Assembly (NCBI GenBank): GCA_017465605.1
Contig: JAFTVW010000018.1
Coordinates: 43,553 to 107,552 of the forward strand
Source of the DNA: Alistipes sp.
GTDB taxonomy: Bacteria; Bacteroidota; Bacteroidia; Bacteroidales; Rikenellaceae
Length of the DNA: 64,000 nucleotides
Direction of reading: 5' to 3'
The notes beneath the pieces were generated by a model that searched no databases, was not told where the DNA came from, and saw nothing but the letters and a program-made list of their open reading frames with translations. Numbering within the stretch: position 1 is the first letter of the stretch; each line of letters starts with the position of its first letter. Shown here one piece after another: positions 38,541-47,761 of this stretch. A program made the position numbers and the translations under genes.

Positions 38541-39083
38541 TTACTTATTCACTGGTGACTTACGGTCGAAGAATGGATTTTTCGATGCAGCCGTAACGGG
38601 AATAGCAAATACCAAATCGGCACCCTGCAACAAATCCAATCTGCGAGCAGCCCAACCAGCCGAGAAAAGCACCCGCGAATCCAAACGCATATCGGCAATC
38701 TTCGAGCAAGCCGAGCCAATAGCAATACCCACATCAACTCCATTCATCACGCAAGGCGTACAAGCAGGTTTTTTCTCACACGACTCGTAACCACAATAGC
38801 CACAATTAAGGCCGCACTCCGAATTTTCCTGCTTAATACCAATTATTATGACCGCCTCGGCCTGCAATATATTAGCCGCATCACGCAGCAGGAACTTCAT
38901 TCCCGACTCTTCGCTCATCTGAATCATTGTTTGCGACAACTGCTCGATATGTTCATCGGTTATCATCGCCACCTCCACCAAATCACGTCCCTTAGCCTTT
39001 GGAGCAGTGCGTGCAGCGGTCATAACGGCCTCAGCCAAAGACTTTACGGTATTGGCACGAAGTTCTCTCTCGTTATATATCAT
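38541..39083 (-). CDS. DUF2148 ferredoxin-like domain protein
   Basis: A 180-residue cysteine-rich protein of the DUF2148 family. The cysteine cluster CGLNCGYCGYESCEKKPACTPC (about 108-129) could hold an iron-sulfur cluster, and further Cys occurs in GSACSKIADMRLD. The flanking alpha/beta parts are EVAMITDEHIEQLSQTM and DLVFAIPVTAASKNPFFDRK. Function is unknown; redox binding is inferred from the cysteines only. It lies upstream of luxS on the same strand. Confidence 0.82.
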   Translation of the reverse strand: MIYNERELRANTVKSLAEAVMTAARTAPKAKGRDLVEVAMITDEHIEQLSQTMIQMSEESGMKFLLRDAANILQAEAVIIIGIKQENSECGLNCGYCGYESCEKKPACTPCVMNGVDVGIAIGSACSKIADMRLDSRVLFSAGWAARRLDLLQGADLVFAIPVTAASKNPFFDRKSPVNK

Positions 39084-39249
39084 AATATCTTCGTTTGCTT
39101 AACTTTTTCTCTCGGTGTAAAAATACAACTTTTTCACCAATCATAAAAAAGTTTTACCCCAAAATACATCATATCGCACCCACGCGGCTCTGTACCCACC
39201 TCGACGTTGGCTCACTTTTTGCCCCACCGCCAAACAAACGACAATTGTT

Positions 39250-40227
39250 ATGGACAAAATTTTCATATATCAATTCACCGACCCCACCTGCGTATGGTGC
39301 TGGGGAAACGAGCCTGAATTGCGGGCTATCGACTATCTGTATGGCGACAAGGTTGAGATAAGATTCATCACAGGAGGATTAATCGAAGATATATCTACCT
39401 TCTACCGTATCAACGCCGACAAATCACAAATCATCAGCAAATCCAACCAGTTACTTGCCGAAGAGTGGGTTGCCACATCGGCTATTCACGGTATGCCCGT
39501 TGTTGCAAACAATATGCATCTATACACCGAACAATATCCGTCGAGCTTTCCACAAAACATTGCCTACCACGCAGCCAAATCAATCAATCCGCAGAAGGCA
39601 AAAGATTTTTTACGTCGCATACGAGAGGCCACATTCACCGAGGGTCAACGCACATCACAAATTGATGTTCTCATAGAGCTGGCTACCGAATCCGATATTG
39701 ACCCCGTTGAATTTATCAACCAATTCACCTACGGTAGCTCTCAGGCGGAATTTATCAGCGACAGAATGAAGTGCCGCCGACACGGTATCACTGGATTTCC
39801 ATCTTACCTCATAAAGCGAGCCGACACATATATTATACTCGGTGGATACCAAAGGCTGTCATCGCTCCAATCAGCTATCAATCGTCTTTCAAGAGGAAGA
39901 TGTCACCCTCGACGCATCGGCCCATCGCTGGCAAACGTCACAGAATTTATCAAACATTACAAGAGTGTATATCCCAAAGAGATAGAGGTTGCTTTCAATA
40001 TCGACAACGACCGAGCGTCGCTGATGATTAACCAACTTAGGCAGAATAAAAAAATCCACACCTCGCCTGTCGGGAACTCACTACGAATTTCCATTTTGCA
40101 CCCTAAACAAGCATCGCACGCAGGTATAGGCACAGAGCCAACATCGACAATCGAATCGAGCCAAAACAATGAGAATAAAAAGCTAAAATCGGCAACTTTC
40201 AAAATAAAAGAAAAAGCCTTGACATAA
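39250..40227 (+). CDS. Cytoplasmic DsbA/SpxH-like thioredoxin-fold protein with C-terminal extension
   Basis: A 325-residue protein without signal peptide. The opening MDKIFIYQFTDPTCVWCWGNEPE holds the CxxC redox pair (CVWC) of the DsbA/FrnE/SpxH clan. A helical insertion follows (about 60-170), then the cis-Pro loop RHGITGFPSYLIK. The last ~100 residues go beyond the thioredoxin fold: VYPKEIEVAFNIDNDRASLMINQLRQNKKI, then VGNSLRISIL, resembles a small winged-helix unit, then a Lys-rich tail. SpxH-type proteins are protease adaptors, FrnE-type ones oxidoreductases; either is possible. Divergent from the DUF2148 gene and 555 bp before ilvD. Confidence 0.75.
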   Translation: MDKIFIYQFTDPTCVWCWGNEPELRAIDYLYGDKVEIRFITGGLIEDISTFYRINADKSQIISKSNQLLAEEWVATSAIHGMPVVANNMHLYTEQYPSSFPQNIAYHAAKSINPQKAKDFLRRIREATFTEGQRTSQIDVLIELATESDIDPVEFINQFTYGSSQAEFISDRMKCRRHGITGFPSYLIKRADTYIILGGYQRLSSLQSAINRLSRGRCHPRRIGPSLANVTEFIKHYKSVYPKEIEVAFNIDNDRASLMINQLRQNKKIHTSPVGNSLRISILHPKQASHAGIGTEPTSTIESSQNNENKKLKSATFKIKEKALT

Positions 40228-40520
40228 CCTCAATCTCAATCGAAAGTCTTGATGCGACTTTACAGCAAAATAAGCCAAAGAAAGAATGACGTTTCGCGTT
40301 AAGGTTCAATATTTACGCCCTGTTTTGCGACTATAAAAACTGGAATAGACTACTCTGCTTGCAAATTGTGACAACATAACAACTTGCCACACTTAGTTAC
40401 TTACATTTTCTTACGCATAAATATTCAATAACACAAAACATAAAACACATAATATCAATAGGGTACAAATATAACCCTCAGCAAATATGTAATTTATATG
40501 CAAAAAAGTATGAAAATCTC
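40228..40520. other. AT-rich intergenic region before the ilv promoter
   Basis: No convincing reading frame. It contains a minus-strand -7-like element (TATATTTG, 40473-40466) embedded in the 5-bp inverted repeat AGGGT/ACCCT (40460-40478). No minus-strand gene follows it before the 3' end of the DsbA-like gene. Confidence 0.4.
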
Positions 40521-40551
40521 TTGTTTTTAATAAATTTTACTATTACATTTG
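40521..40551 (+). promoter_or_regulatory. Promoter of the ilv-leu operon
   Basis: TTG at 40521-40523, a 20-base spacer, TACATTTG at 40544-40551, matching the Bacteroidota consensus. Transcription should begin near 40558, giving a leader RNA of about 225 bases before ilvD. Confidence 0.75.
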
Positions 40552-40634
40552 CACTTAGAAAAAAGCTATTGGTGGTCAAGCTTAGTGAAAATTCGCTAAT
40601 CGCCACTGATACAGTTAAATTGGAGACAAACATT

Positions 40635-40691
40635 ATGAACACAAATTTGTACATTATCAACCTTCTAAACCTCGTAGTCTTGCGCAGATAA
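40635..40691 (+). CDS. Branched-chain-amino-acid leader peptide
   Basis: An 18-residue open frame, MNTNLYIINLLNLVVLRR, ending in TAA. Five Leu, two Ile and two Val make up half of it, the three products of the operon it precedes. A GGAG at 40622-40625 sits nine bases before the ATG, a rare Shine-Dalgarno-like site for this phylum. The control codons (ATT ATC at 40653-40658, CTT CTA at 40662-40667, CTC GTA GTC TTG at 40671-40682) lie just ahead of the alternative hairpins. The peptide is a ribosome-stalling sensor, not a functional product. Too short for automatic gene callers. Confidence 0.85.
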   Translation: MNTNLYIINLLNLVVLRR

Positions 40692-40764
40692 CGGGAGAAA
40701 GGTTGTGTATATGTACAAATAGGATTATATAAGACCTTTCTCCTTATCGGGAGGGAGGTTTTTT
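40658..40764 (+). promoter_or_regulatory. Transcription attenuator (segments 1-4) of the ilv-leu operon
   Basis: Four segments pair in alternative ways. Segment 1 (CAACCTT, 40658-40664, inside the leader peptide) pairs with segment 2 (AAGGTTG, 40699-40705). Segment 2 (GGAGAAAGGT, 40694-40703) pairs perfectly over 10 bp with segment 3 (ACCTTTCTCC, 40734-40743): the antiterminator. Segment 3 pairs with segment 4 (GGAGGGAGG, 40750-40758) and is followed by six T (40759-40764): the terminator. A ribosome stalled on Leu/Ile/Val codons covers segment 1, frees 2 for 3, and allows read-through. A ribosome that finishes covers 2 and lets 3:4 terminate. Confidence 0.85.
40734..40764 (+). terminator. 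Leader terminator (3:4 hairpin)
   Basis: Nine-bp stem (40735-40743 with 40750-40758, two G-T pairs), loop TTATCG and T6 tail, 18 bases before the ilvD ATG. It is the regulated stop of the attenuator. Confidence 0.85.
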
Positions 40765-40782
40765 GCTTAAACAAACTGAACT

Positions 40783-42603
40783 ATGAAACACGAACTTAGA
40801 AGTGCCGTAACCACAACAGGACGACGTATGGCAGGAGCCAGAGGTCTATGGCGCGCAAACGGTATGAAGAAGGAGCAGATGGGAATGCCCGTAATCGGTA
40901 TTGCCAACTCATTTACTCAGATGGTTCCAGGTCACGTACACCTCCACCAGATAGGTCAATATGTAAAATCGCTAATCGAGGAGCAGGGCTGCTTTGCGGC
41001 CGAGTTCAACACCATCGCAATCGACGATGGTATTGCAATGGGCCACGATGGTATGCTCTATTCGCTTCCTTCTCGCGATATTATCGCCGACAGCGTTGAG
41101 TATATGGCCAATGCCCACAAGGTTGACGCTTTGGTATGCATCAGCAACTGCGACAAAATCACTCCGGGTATGCTTATGGCCTCAATGCGCCTCAATATCC
41201 CCACAGTTTTTGTATCAGGTGGCCCGATGGAGGCAGGAAACTATAATGGTCGTGGTGTCGATTTGATTGACGCAATGGTTATGAGTGCCGATGATAAGTG
41301 TACAGATGAACAGGCCGAGCAAATCGAGGCCTGCGCTTGTCCGGGTTGTGGCTCTTGTTCTGGTATGTTCACAGCCAACTCAATGAACTGCCTCAACGAG
41401 GCGTTAGGATTGGCCTTGCCGGGCAATGGTACCATTGTCTCCACCCACAAAAATCGCAAAGAGCTCTTCGCCAAAGCTGCAAAACTCATTGTCGAGAATG
41501 CTAAACGTTACTACTTCGAGGGTGATGAATCGGTACTTCCACGCTCAATTGCCACAAAAGCAGCATTCGAGAATGCGATGTCACTCGATATCGCGATGGG
41601 TGGCTCAACAAATACCGTACTCCACCTTTTGGCCGTAGCTCACGAGGCAGGAGTAGATTTCAAGATGGAGGACATCGACCGCCTTTCTCGCAAAATTCCC
41701 GTACTCTGCAAAGTTGCGCCAAACGGACATTACCACGTTCAAGACGTAAACCGCGCAGGTGGAATTATGGGTATATTGGGTGAGTTGGCTGCCAACTCTC
41801 TAATCGACACAACTGTTGCTCGTGTTGATGCTAAGTCGTTGGGCGAAATTCTCGACAAATACTACTACGGCTCAAAAGAGTTCACCGACGAGGCCCGCAC
41901 AACATACCTAAGCGCACCCGCCAACCGTTATAGCCGCGAGATGGCATCGCAGGAGTGCTATTATGAAGATATGGACAACGACCACGCCGAGGGCTGTATC
42001 CGCGATATGGAACACGCCTATTTCCGCGACGGTGGTTTGGCTGTTCTTTTCGGAAATATTGCCCGCAAGGGTTGCATCGTAAAGACAGCTGGTGTTGACC
42101 AAAGCCTTATGCAGTTTAGTGGCAAGGCCAAAGTGTTTGAGTCGCAGGAGCAGGCAATGAATGGCATTTTGGGCAACGAAGTAGAGGCTGGCGATGTGGT
42201 GATTATTCGCTACGAAGGTCCAAAGGGTGGCCCTGGTATGCAGGAGATGCTCTATCCCACATCATACCTCAAATCTAAGCACCTCGACAAAGCGTGCGCA
42301 TTGATTACCGATGGTCGTTTTTCGGGTGGAACTTCGGGTCTATCTATCGGCCACGTCTCACCTGAGGCTGCATCGGGTGGAGAAATTGGCGTGGTACGCA
42401 ATGGTGATATTATCGATATCGACATCACAGCCCGCTCAATCAACCTCCGCATCAGCGACGATGAACTTGCAGAACGTATGGCAGCGTGGACGATTCATAA
42501 GCCACAGGGTCGCGACCGCAAGATTCCTCAGTCACTCAGAGCCTACTCATTATTGGTAAGTTCAGCCGATCAGGGAGCAGTCAGAATCGTTCCAGAGGAG
42601 TAA
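40783..42603 (+). CDS. ilvD: Dihydroxy-acid dehydratase
   Basis: A 606-residue Fe-S dehydratase that makes the 2-keto acids from dihydroxy acids in Val and Ile synthesis. Cluster and active-site motifs: [54 protein letters not shown], and near the end [26 protein letters not shown]. Length is usual. First gene of the operon, 18 bp after the leader terminator. Confidence 0.98.
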   Translation: MKHELRSAVTTTGRRMAGARGLWRANGMKKEQMGMPVIGIANSFTQMVPGHVHLHQIGQYVKSLIEEQGCFAAEFNTIAIDDGIAMGHDGMLYSLPSRDIIADSVEYMANAHKVDALVCISNCDKITPGMLMASMRLNIPTVFVSGGPMEAGNYNGRGVDLIDAMVMSADDKCTDEQAEQIEACACPGCGSCSGMFTANSMNCLNEALGLALPGNGTIVSTHKNRKELFAKAAKLIVENAKRYYFEGDESVLPRSIATKAAFENAMSLDIAMGGSTNTVLHLLAVAHEAGVDFKMEDIDRLSRKIPVLCKVAPNGHYHVQDVNRAGGIMGILGELAANSLIDTTVARVDAKSLGEILDKYYYGSKEFTDEARTTYLSAPANRYSREMASQECYYEDMDNDHAEGCIRDMEHAYFRDGGLAVLFGNIARKGCIVKTAGVDQSLMQFSGKAKVFESQEQAMNGILGNEVEAGDVVIIRYEGPKGGPGMQEMLYPTSYLKSKHLDKACALITDGRFSGGTSGLSIGHVSPEAASGGEIGVVRNGDIIDIDITARSINLRISDDELAERMAAWTIHKPQGRDRKIPQSLRAYSLLVSSADQGAVRIVPEE

Positions 42604-42680
42604 ATTGAGCCATTTTAGACATTAAAAAGAGATAGAGATATTTACTAAACATTATAAAGCATACTACAACCCCAACTTAT

Positions 42681-44417
42681 ATGACAGCAGGTTTTTCAGA
42701 CAACACGCCACAAGAGACCCCCAAAAATGACTTTCCGCGCATCTCGGGTTCAGAGGCCGTCATTCGCTCATTTTTAGCCGAGGGAGTAGATACTATTTTC
42801 GGATACCCGGGAGGAGCTATCATTCCCGTTTATGATGCTCTATACGATTATCGCGACAAGATCAACCATATATTAGTCCGCCACGAGCAGTGCGCAATCC
42901 ACGCAGCTCAGGGTTACGCACGCGCAAGCGGTCGCACAGGCGTCTGCATCGTAACATCAGGCCCCGGAGCAACCAATACCGTCACTGGCTTGGCCGATGC
43001 GCTACTCGACTCTACACCGGTAGTGCTGATTAGCGGTCAGGTGGGCTCAACATTGCTCGGCACCGATGCTTTTCAGGAGATTAACTTTTTGGAGATTACC
43101 CAATCTGTCACCAAGTGGAACTGCCAAGTCAAGCGTGCCGAGGATATTCCTGCGGCCATAGCTAAGGCATTCTATATCGCATCAAGCGGCCGTCCGGGCC
43201 CTGTTGTGGTCGATATCACCAAAGATGCGCAAGCTGGAATGATGAATTTTGACTATAAGCCAATCAATTTCATCAGAAGCTATCAGCCATATGCCGACAT
43301 TGAAGAGAGTCAAATTCTCGAAGCGGCCCGCCTTATCAACCTCTCACGCAAACCTATGGCACTCGTTGGTCAAGGTGTCATTTTGGGAGGTGCAGAGCAA
43401 GAGTTGAAAGAGTTTTTGGAGAAGAGTGGAATCCCTGCGGCGGCAACTTTGCTCGGATTGTCGGCTCTTCCATCAGACCACCCTCAATATGTGGGAATGC
43501 TCGGTATGCACGGCAACTATGCCCCCAACATCAAAAATCGCGATTGCGACCTATTGATAGCTATCGGAATGCGATTTGACGACCGCGTGACGGGAGACCC
43601 ATCAAAGTTCGGCATCAACGCCAAAATCATTCATTTGGAGATTGACCCCGCCGAGATTAACAAATTGGTCTATGCCGATGTAGCAGTATTGGGCGACGTG
43701 AAACAATCACTCCCAATGCTAACCGAGAAGATTTCTCAAAGAGACCACACCGCGTGGTTGGAGGAGTTCCACGCCTGCTACAATATCGAGCGAGAGGATA
43801 TCATCGAGCCCGCAATCGAACGCAAGGGAGCTCATCTGCGTATGGGCGAGGTGGTAGATGCTGTGGCTCAAAAGTTCGATGATGCGATTTTGGTTACCGA
43901 CGTTGGTCAGCAACAGATGTTCGCTTCGCGCTACTTCCGTTTCAAGCAGACTCGAAGCATCATCACATCGGGAGGTCTTGGCACTATGGGATTCGGACTT
44001 CCTGCTGCAATCGGAGCCAAAATTGGAGCTCCCAATCGTGAGGTATGTCTCTTTGTAGGTGACGGTGGTTTGCAGATGACACTTCAAGAATTGGGAACTA
44101 TCTTCCAATCGGAGGTAGGCGTTAAGATAATCCTTATGAACAACGGATTCTTGGGAATGGTACGCCAATGGCAGGAGTTGTTTTACGACAAACGCTACTC
44201 GTTCACCGAACTTACCAACCCCGACTTTGAACTAATAGCAAAGGCCAACCATATACCCTACCGTTGCGTTGAGCGTCACGAGGAGTTGGACGATGCCGTA
44301 AGCGAGATGCAACAAAGCAACGGAGCATTCCTTTTGGAGGTGAGAGTAGAACGCGAGGAGAATGTTTTCCCGATGGTTCCCGCGGGACAGCCTGTTGAAA
44401 ATATCCGCTTGGAGTAA
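42681..44417 (+). CDS. ilvB: Acetolactate synthase large subunit
   Basis: A 578-residue thiamine-diphosphate enzyme that condenses pyruvate with pyruvate or 2-oxobutyrate. The catalytic Glu lies in VRHEQCAIHAAQGYARASG, and the ThDP-Mg motif is FVGDGGLQMTLQELGTIFQSEVGVKIILMNN. DVTKDAQ-type and FAD-binding regions (GMRFDDRVTGD) are present. It starts 77 bp after ilvD, with no terminator in between, and pairs with the ilvN regulatory subunit 28 bp downstream. Confidence 0.97.
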   Translation: MTAGFSDNTPQETPKNDFPRISGSEAVIRSFLAEGVDTIFGYPGGAIIPVYDALYDYRDKINHILVRHEQCAIHAAQGYARASGRTGVCIVTSGPGATNTVTGLADALLDSTPVVLISGQVGSTLLGTDAFQEINFLEITQSVTKWNCQVKRAEDIPAAIAKAFYIASSGRPGPVVVDITKDAQAGMMNFDYKPINFIRSYQPYADIEESQILEAARLINLSRKPMALVGQGVILGGAEQELKEFLEKSGIPAAATLLGLSALPSDHPQYVGMLGMHGNYAPNIKNRDCDLLIAIGMRFDDRVTGDPSKFGINAKIIHLEIDPAEINKLVYADVAVLGDVKQSLPMLTEKISQRDHTAWLEEFHACYNIEREDIIEPAIERKGAHLRMGEVVDAVAQKFDDAILVTDVGQQQMFASRYFRFKQTRSIITSGGLGTMGFGLPAAIGAKIGAPNREVCLFVGDGGLQMTLQELGTIFQSEVGVKIILMNNGFLGMVRQWQELFYDKRYSFTELTNPDFELIAKANHIPYRCVERHEELDDAVSEMQQSNGAFLLEVRVEREENVFPMVPAGQPVENIRLE

Positions 44418-44445
44418 TCTTTAACAACCCAAAATAGAGCACAAA

Positions 44446-44982
44446 ATGGATAAAGAGTTTATTATAACCATATTTTCAGAGAACACAGTGGGTTTGTTGA
44501 GCCAGATTACAACAGTATTCACCCACCGCAACGTCAACATCGAATCTATCACAGCTTCGGAGTCGGCCATCGACGGCATCTATAAACATACAATTATGGT
44601 GCGCAACGACGAGGACAAGGTAGCAAATTTGGTAAAGCAGATAGAGAAGAAGATTGACGTCTTGAAGGTATTTTGCTACACACCTAACGAGGTTGTTCTT
44701 CAAGAACTCGCTCTCTACAAGGTTAAGCGCAGCCGTAACGTAGAGGATTTGGTTCGTCGCCACAACGTACGAATTTTGGATATTCACGACGAATATATCG
44801 TTTTGGAAAAGACTGGCCATCGTGACGAGATTCGCGAGCTTTACAAAATGCTCTCACCATACGGCGTGATTCAGTTTGTATGTTCGGGACAGGTTGCAAT
44901 CATCAAATCCCGCAGCGAGCTGCTAGACGAGTATCTTTCGGTAGTAAACGAAAAGCAACGTCAACTGAACAGCACAAAATAG
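44446..44982 (+). CDS. ilvN: Acetolactate synthase small (regulatory) subunit
   Basis: A 178-residue subunit. The N-terminal ACT domain is FIITIFSENTVGLLSQITTVFTHRNVNIESITAS, the valine-binding regulatory fold. The C-terminal half (RSRNVEDLVRRHNVRILDIHDEYIVLEKTGHRDEIRELYKML) activates the large subunit. It gives end-product control of the enzyme on top of attenuation of the gene. It directly follows ilvB. Confidence 0.96.
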   Translation: MDKEFIITIFSENTVGLLSQITTVFTHRNVNIESITASESAIDGIYKHTIMVRNDEDKVANLVKQIEKKIDVLKVFCYTPNEVVLQELALYKVKRSRNVEDLVRRHNVRILDIHDEYIVLEKTGHRDEIRELYKMLSPYGVIQFVCSGQVAIIKSRSELLDEYLSVVNEKQRQLNSTK

Positions 44983-45106
44983 GAGAAGCGCAAGCACAAA
45001 ACAAAAATAGATAATCAAGCAATTAGACAAATATAACAGCTGACAACAAGGCTGCAATACTTGAAATAAGATTAAAACAAAATTATAAACAAAAAAATTA
45101 AACACT

Positions 45107-46153
45107 ATGGCAAAGATGATTTTTGGCGGCGTCGAGGAGAACGTCGTAACACGAGAGGAGTATCCATTGGCAAAGGCATTGGAGACATTGAAGGACGAGA
45201 CAATCGCTATCATAGGTTATGGAGTGCAGGGCCCCGGTCAGTCACTCAATCTTCGCGACAACGGTTTCAACGTAATCGTTGGTCAGCGTAAGAACTCAAA
45301 GAGTTGGGATAAGGCCGTTGCCGACGGCTGGGTTCCAGGAGAGACTCTCTTCGAGATTGAGGAGGCTTGCCAGAAGGCTACAATCATCGAGTACTTGCTT
45401 TCAGATGCTGGTCAGATTTCTGTATGGCCTACAATTAAGCCCTACCTCACACCGGGCAAGGCTCTCTACTTCTCACACGGCTTTGGCATCACCTACAAGG
45501 AGCGCACAGGTATCGTTCCTCCCGCAGATGTTGACGTTATCTTGGTTGCTCCTAAGGGCTCAGGCACATCACTTCGCCGTATGTTCTTGCAGGGTCGTGG
45601 TTTGAATTCAAGCTACGCTATCTTCCAAGATGCCACAGGTCGTGCTTGGGACCGCGTTATCGCACTCGGTATCGGTGTAGGCTCAGGCTACTTGTTCGAA
45701 ACCACTTTCAAGCGTGAGGTTTATTCTGACCTTACAGGTGAGCGTGGTACATTGATGGGTGCTATTCAGGGTATCTTCGCTGCTCAGTACGATGTATTGC
45801 GTCAGAACGGTCACACTCCTTCTGAGGCATTCAACGAGACCGTAGAGGAGCTTTCACAGAGCCTTATGCCTCTTATCGCCGAGAACGGTATGGATTGGAT
45901 GTACGCAAACTGCTCTACAACTGCACAGCGTGGTGCGCTCGATTGGTGGAAGAAGTTCCGCGATGCAACTCGCCCCGTATTCGAGGAGTTGTATAGCGAG
46001 GTAGCTTGTGGCAACGAGGCTCAGCGCAGTATCGACACCAACTCTCAGCCCGACTACCGTGCTAAGTTGGAGGAGGAGTTGAAGGAGATGCGCGAGACTG
46101 AGATGTGGCAGGCAGGTGCAGTAGTTCGCAAACTTCGCCCCGAGAACAACTAA
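45107..46153 (+). CDS. ilvC: Ketol-acid reductoisomerase
   Basis: A 348-residue NAD(P)H-dependent enzyme that isomerises and reduces acetolactate. The nucleotide-binding loop reads IAIIGYGVQGPGQSLNLRDNGFNVIVGQRKNSKSW, and GQRKNSKSWDKA is the cofactor-specificity loop with basic and Ser residues suggesting NADPH (inference). LVAPKGSGTSLRRMFLQGRG and the metal-binding Glu/Asp region YSDLTGERGTLMGAIQGIF follow. It lies 124 bp after ilvN, a long AT-rich gap without an evident promoter, and is followed by a strong hairpin. Confidence 0.97.
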   Translation: MAKMIFGGVEENVVTREEYPLAKALETLKDETIAIIGYGVQGPGQSLNLRDNGFNVIVGQRKNSKSWDKAVADGWVPGETLFEIEEACQKATIIEYLLSDAGQISVWPTIKPYLTPGKALYFSHGFGITYKERTGIVPPADVDVILVAPKGSGTSLRRMFLQGRGLNSSYAIFQDATGRAWDRVIALGIGVGSGYLFETTFKREVYSDLTGERGTLMGAIQGIFAAQYDVLRQNGHTPSEAFNETVEELSQSLMPLIAENGMDWMYANCSTTAQRGALDWWKKFRDATRPVFEELYSEVACGNEAQRSIDTNSQPDYRAKLEEELKEMRETEMWQAGAVVRKLRPENN

Positions 46154-46177
46154 CCATTAATTTGTAACACAAAATTG

Positions 46178-46214
46178 GGTCGAGCTGCGTTATCAACAAC
46201 AACGCAGCTTGACC
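46178..46214 (+). other. Strong intercistronic hairpin between ilvC and leuA
   Basis: A 14-bp stem (46178-46191 with 46201-46214, one G-T pair) around a nine-base loop, with no T-tract after it (TGATTAAAG). It is not a standard intrinsic terminator. It could protect the upstream ilv message from 3' exonucleases or lower leu expression relative to ilv. Confidence 0.75.
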
Positions 46215-46239
46215 TGATTAAAGACCCATAATAGATATT

Positions 46240-47736
46240 ATGAGCGAAAAAGTATATATATTCGACACCACACTCCGCGATGCCGAGCAAGTACCGGGCT
46301 GCCAGCTCAACACAATCGAGAAGATTGAGGTTGCACGCCAGCTCGAAAAGTTGGGTGTAGATATTATTGAGGCAGGCTTTCCAATTTCAAGCCCGGGAGA
46401 TTTCAACTCGGTTGTTGAGATTTCAAAGGCTGTCACAAATCCTACCATCTGCGCCTTAACTCGTGCCGTAAAGAAAGACATCGATGTTGCCGCACAATCG
46501 TTGGAGTTCGCTAAGCGTGGCCGTATCCACACTGGTATCGGAACTTCTACATACCACATCTACGAGAAGTTGCGTATGACACCCGAGACGGTGATGGAAC
46601 AGGCTGTCGAGGCTGTAAAGTATGCCCGTCGTTTTGTTGACGATGTGGAGTTCTACGCCGAAGATGCAGGCCGTACCGACGAGGAGTTTTTGGCTCGCGT
46701 AGTGGAGGCCGTAATCGCCGCAGGTGCAACTGTTGTAAATATCCCCGACACTACGGGTTATTGCCTTCCCAGTGAATACGGAGCAAAGATTGCTTATTTG
46801 AAGAACAATGTTCCAAACATCGACAAAGCTATCATCTCAACACACTGCCACAACGATTTGGGTATGGCAACGGCCAACACTTTGGCTGGCGTGCAGAATG
46901 GAGCTCGTCAAGTGGAGGTTACAATCAACGGTCTTGGCGAAAGAGCTGGTAACACCGCGTTAGAGGAGGTTGTGATGGCTATCAAGTGCCACAACAATCT
47001 TGATTTCGAGATTGGCATCGACTCTAAACAGATTATCACCACAAGCAAATTGGTTTCAAACTTGATGCGTATGCCCGTGCAGGCCAACAAGGCTATCGTA
47101 GGCCGCAACGCATTTGCGCACTCGTCGGGTATCCATCAAGACGGAGTATTGAAGAGCCGCGAGACATATGAAATCATCGACCCCGAAGACGTAGGAGTTG
47201 ACCAGTCAAGCATCGTGCTTACCGCACGAAGTGGTCGTGCCGCATTGAAGCACCACCTATCTGAGATTGGTTACAATCCCGAAAACGAGGAGCTTGACGA
47301 GATCTATCAGCGTTTCTTGGAGCTTGCCGACAAAAAGAAGATGGTCACAACACGCGACTTGGAGGTTCTTATCGGCACTGCGGCATCACGCCGTCGTATG
47401 AGCATTCAGCTCACAGGCTTGCAGGTTGTGTGCGGTAAATCGAGCATACCTTCGGCTACCGTACAAATCAGCTTCGATGGCGACACCTTCACCGAGACTG
47501 CGTGTGGTAACGGCCCTGTTGATGCGGCAATCACTGCCGTAAAGAACATCACCAAACGTCGTGTCCACATTGAGGAGTACTTGGTACAGGCTATTACTCG
47601 TGGTAGCGACGACTTGGGTAAGGTACACATTCAAATCTCTCACAAGGGTAAGATGTACCACGGTTTCGGAGCTAATACCGACATCGTTACCGCTTCGGTA
47701 GAGTCGTTCATTGATGCAATTTCAAAGATAGCATAA
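46240..47736 (+). CDS. leuA: 2-isopropylmalate synthase
   Basis: A 498-residue first enzyme of leucine synthesis. The DRE-TIM barrel motif is [16 protein letters not shown], and the metal-binding histidines are in [40 protein letters not shown] follows. The C-terminal third (from about residue 380: [26 protein letters not shown]) is the LeuA regulatory domain that binds leucine for feedback control. It starts 86 bp after ilvC, just beyond the hairpin. No citramalate-synthase paralogue is present. Confidence 0.96.
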   Translation: MSEKVYIFDTTLRDAEQVPGCQLNTIEKIEVARQLEKLGVDIIEAGFPISSPGDFNSVVEISKAVTNPTICALTRAVKKDIDVAAQSLEFAKRGRIHTGIGTSTYHIYEKLRMTPETVMEQAVEAVKYARRFVDDVEFYAEDAGRTDEEFLARVVEAVIAAGATVVNIPDTTGYCLPSEYGAKIAYLKNNVPNIDKAIISTHCHNDLGMATANTLAGVQNGARQVEVTINGLGERAGNTALEEVVMAIKCHNNLDFEIGIDSKQIITTSKLVSNLMRMPVQANKAIVGRNAFAHSSGIHQDGVLKSRETYEIIDPEDVGVDQSSIVLTARSGRAALKHHLSEIGYNPENEELDEIYQRFLELADKKKMVTTRDLEVLIGTAASRRRMSIQLTGLQVVCGKSSIPSATVQISFDGDTFTETACGNGPVDAAITAVKNITKRRVHIEEYLVQAITRGSDDLGKVHIQISHKGKMYHGFGANTDIVTASVESFIDAISKIA

Positions 47737-47761
47737 CCCAAAACGTAGAAGCTATAATAAG

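Noticed and set aside
40558-40782. T-box riboswitch as the ilv control element
   Set aside because: No T-box-like bulge or specifier arrangement is seen, while a leader peptide and three mutually exclusive hairpins explain the region.
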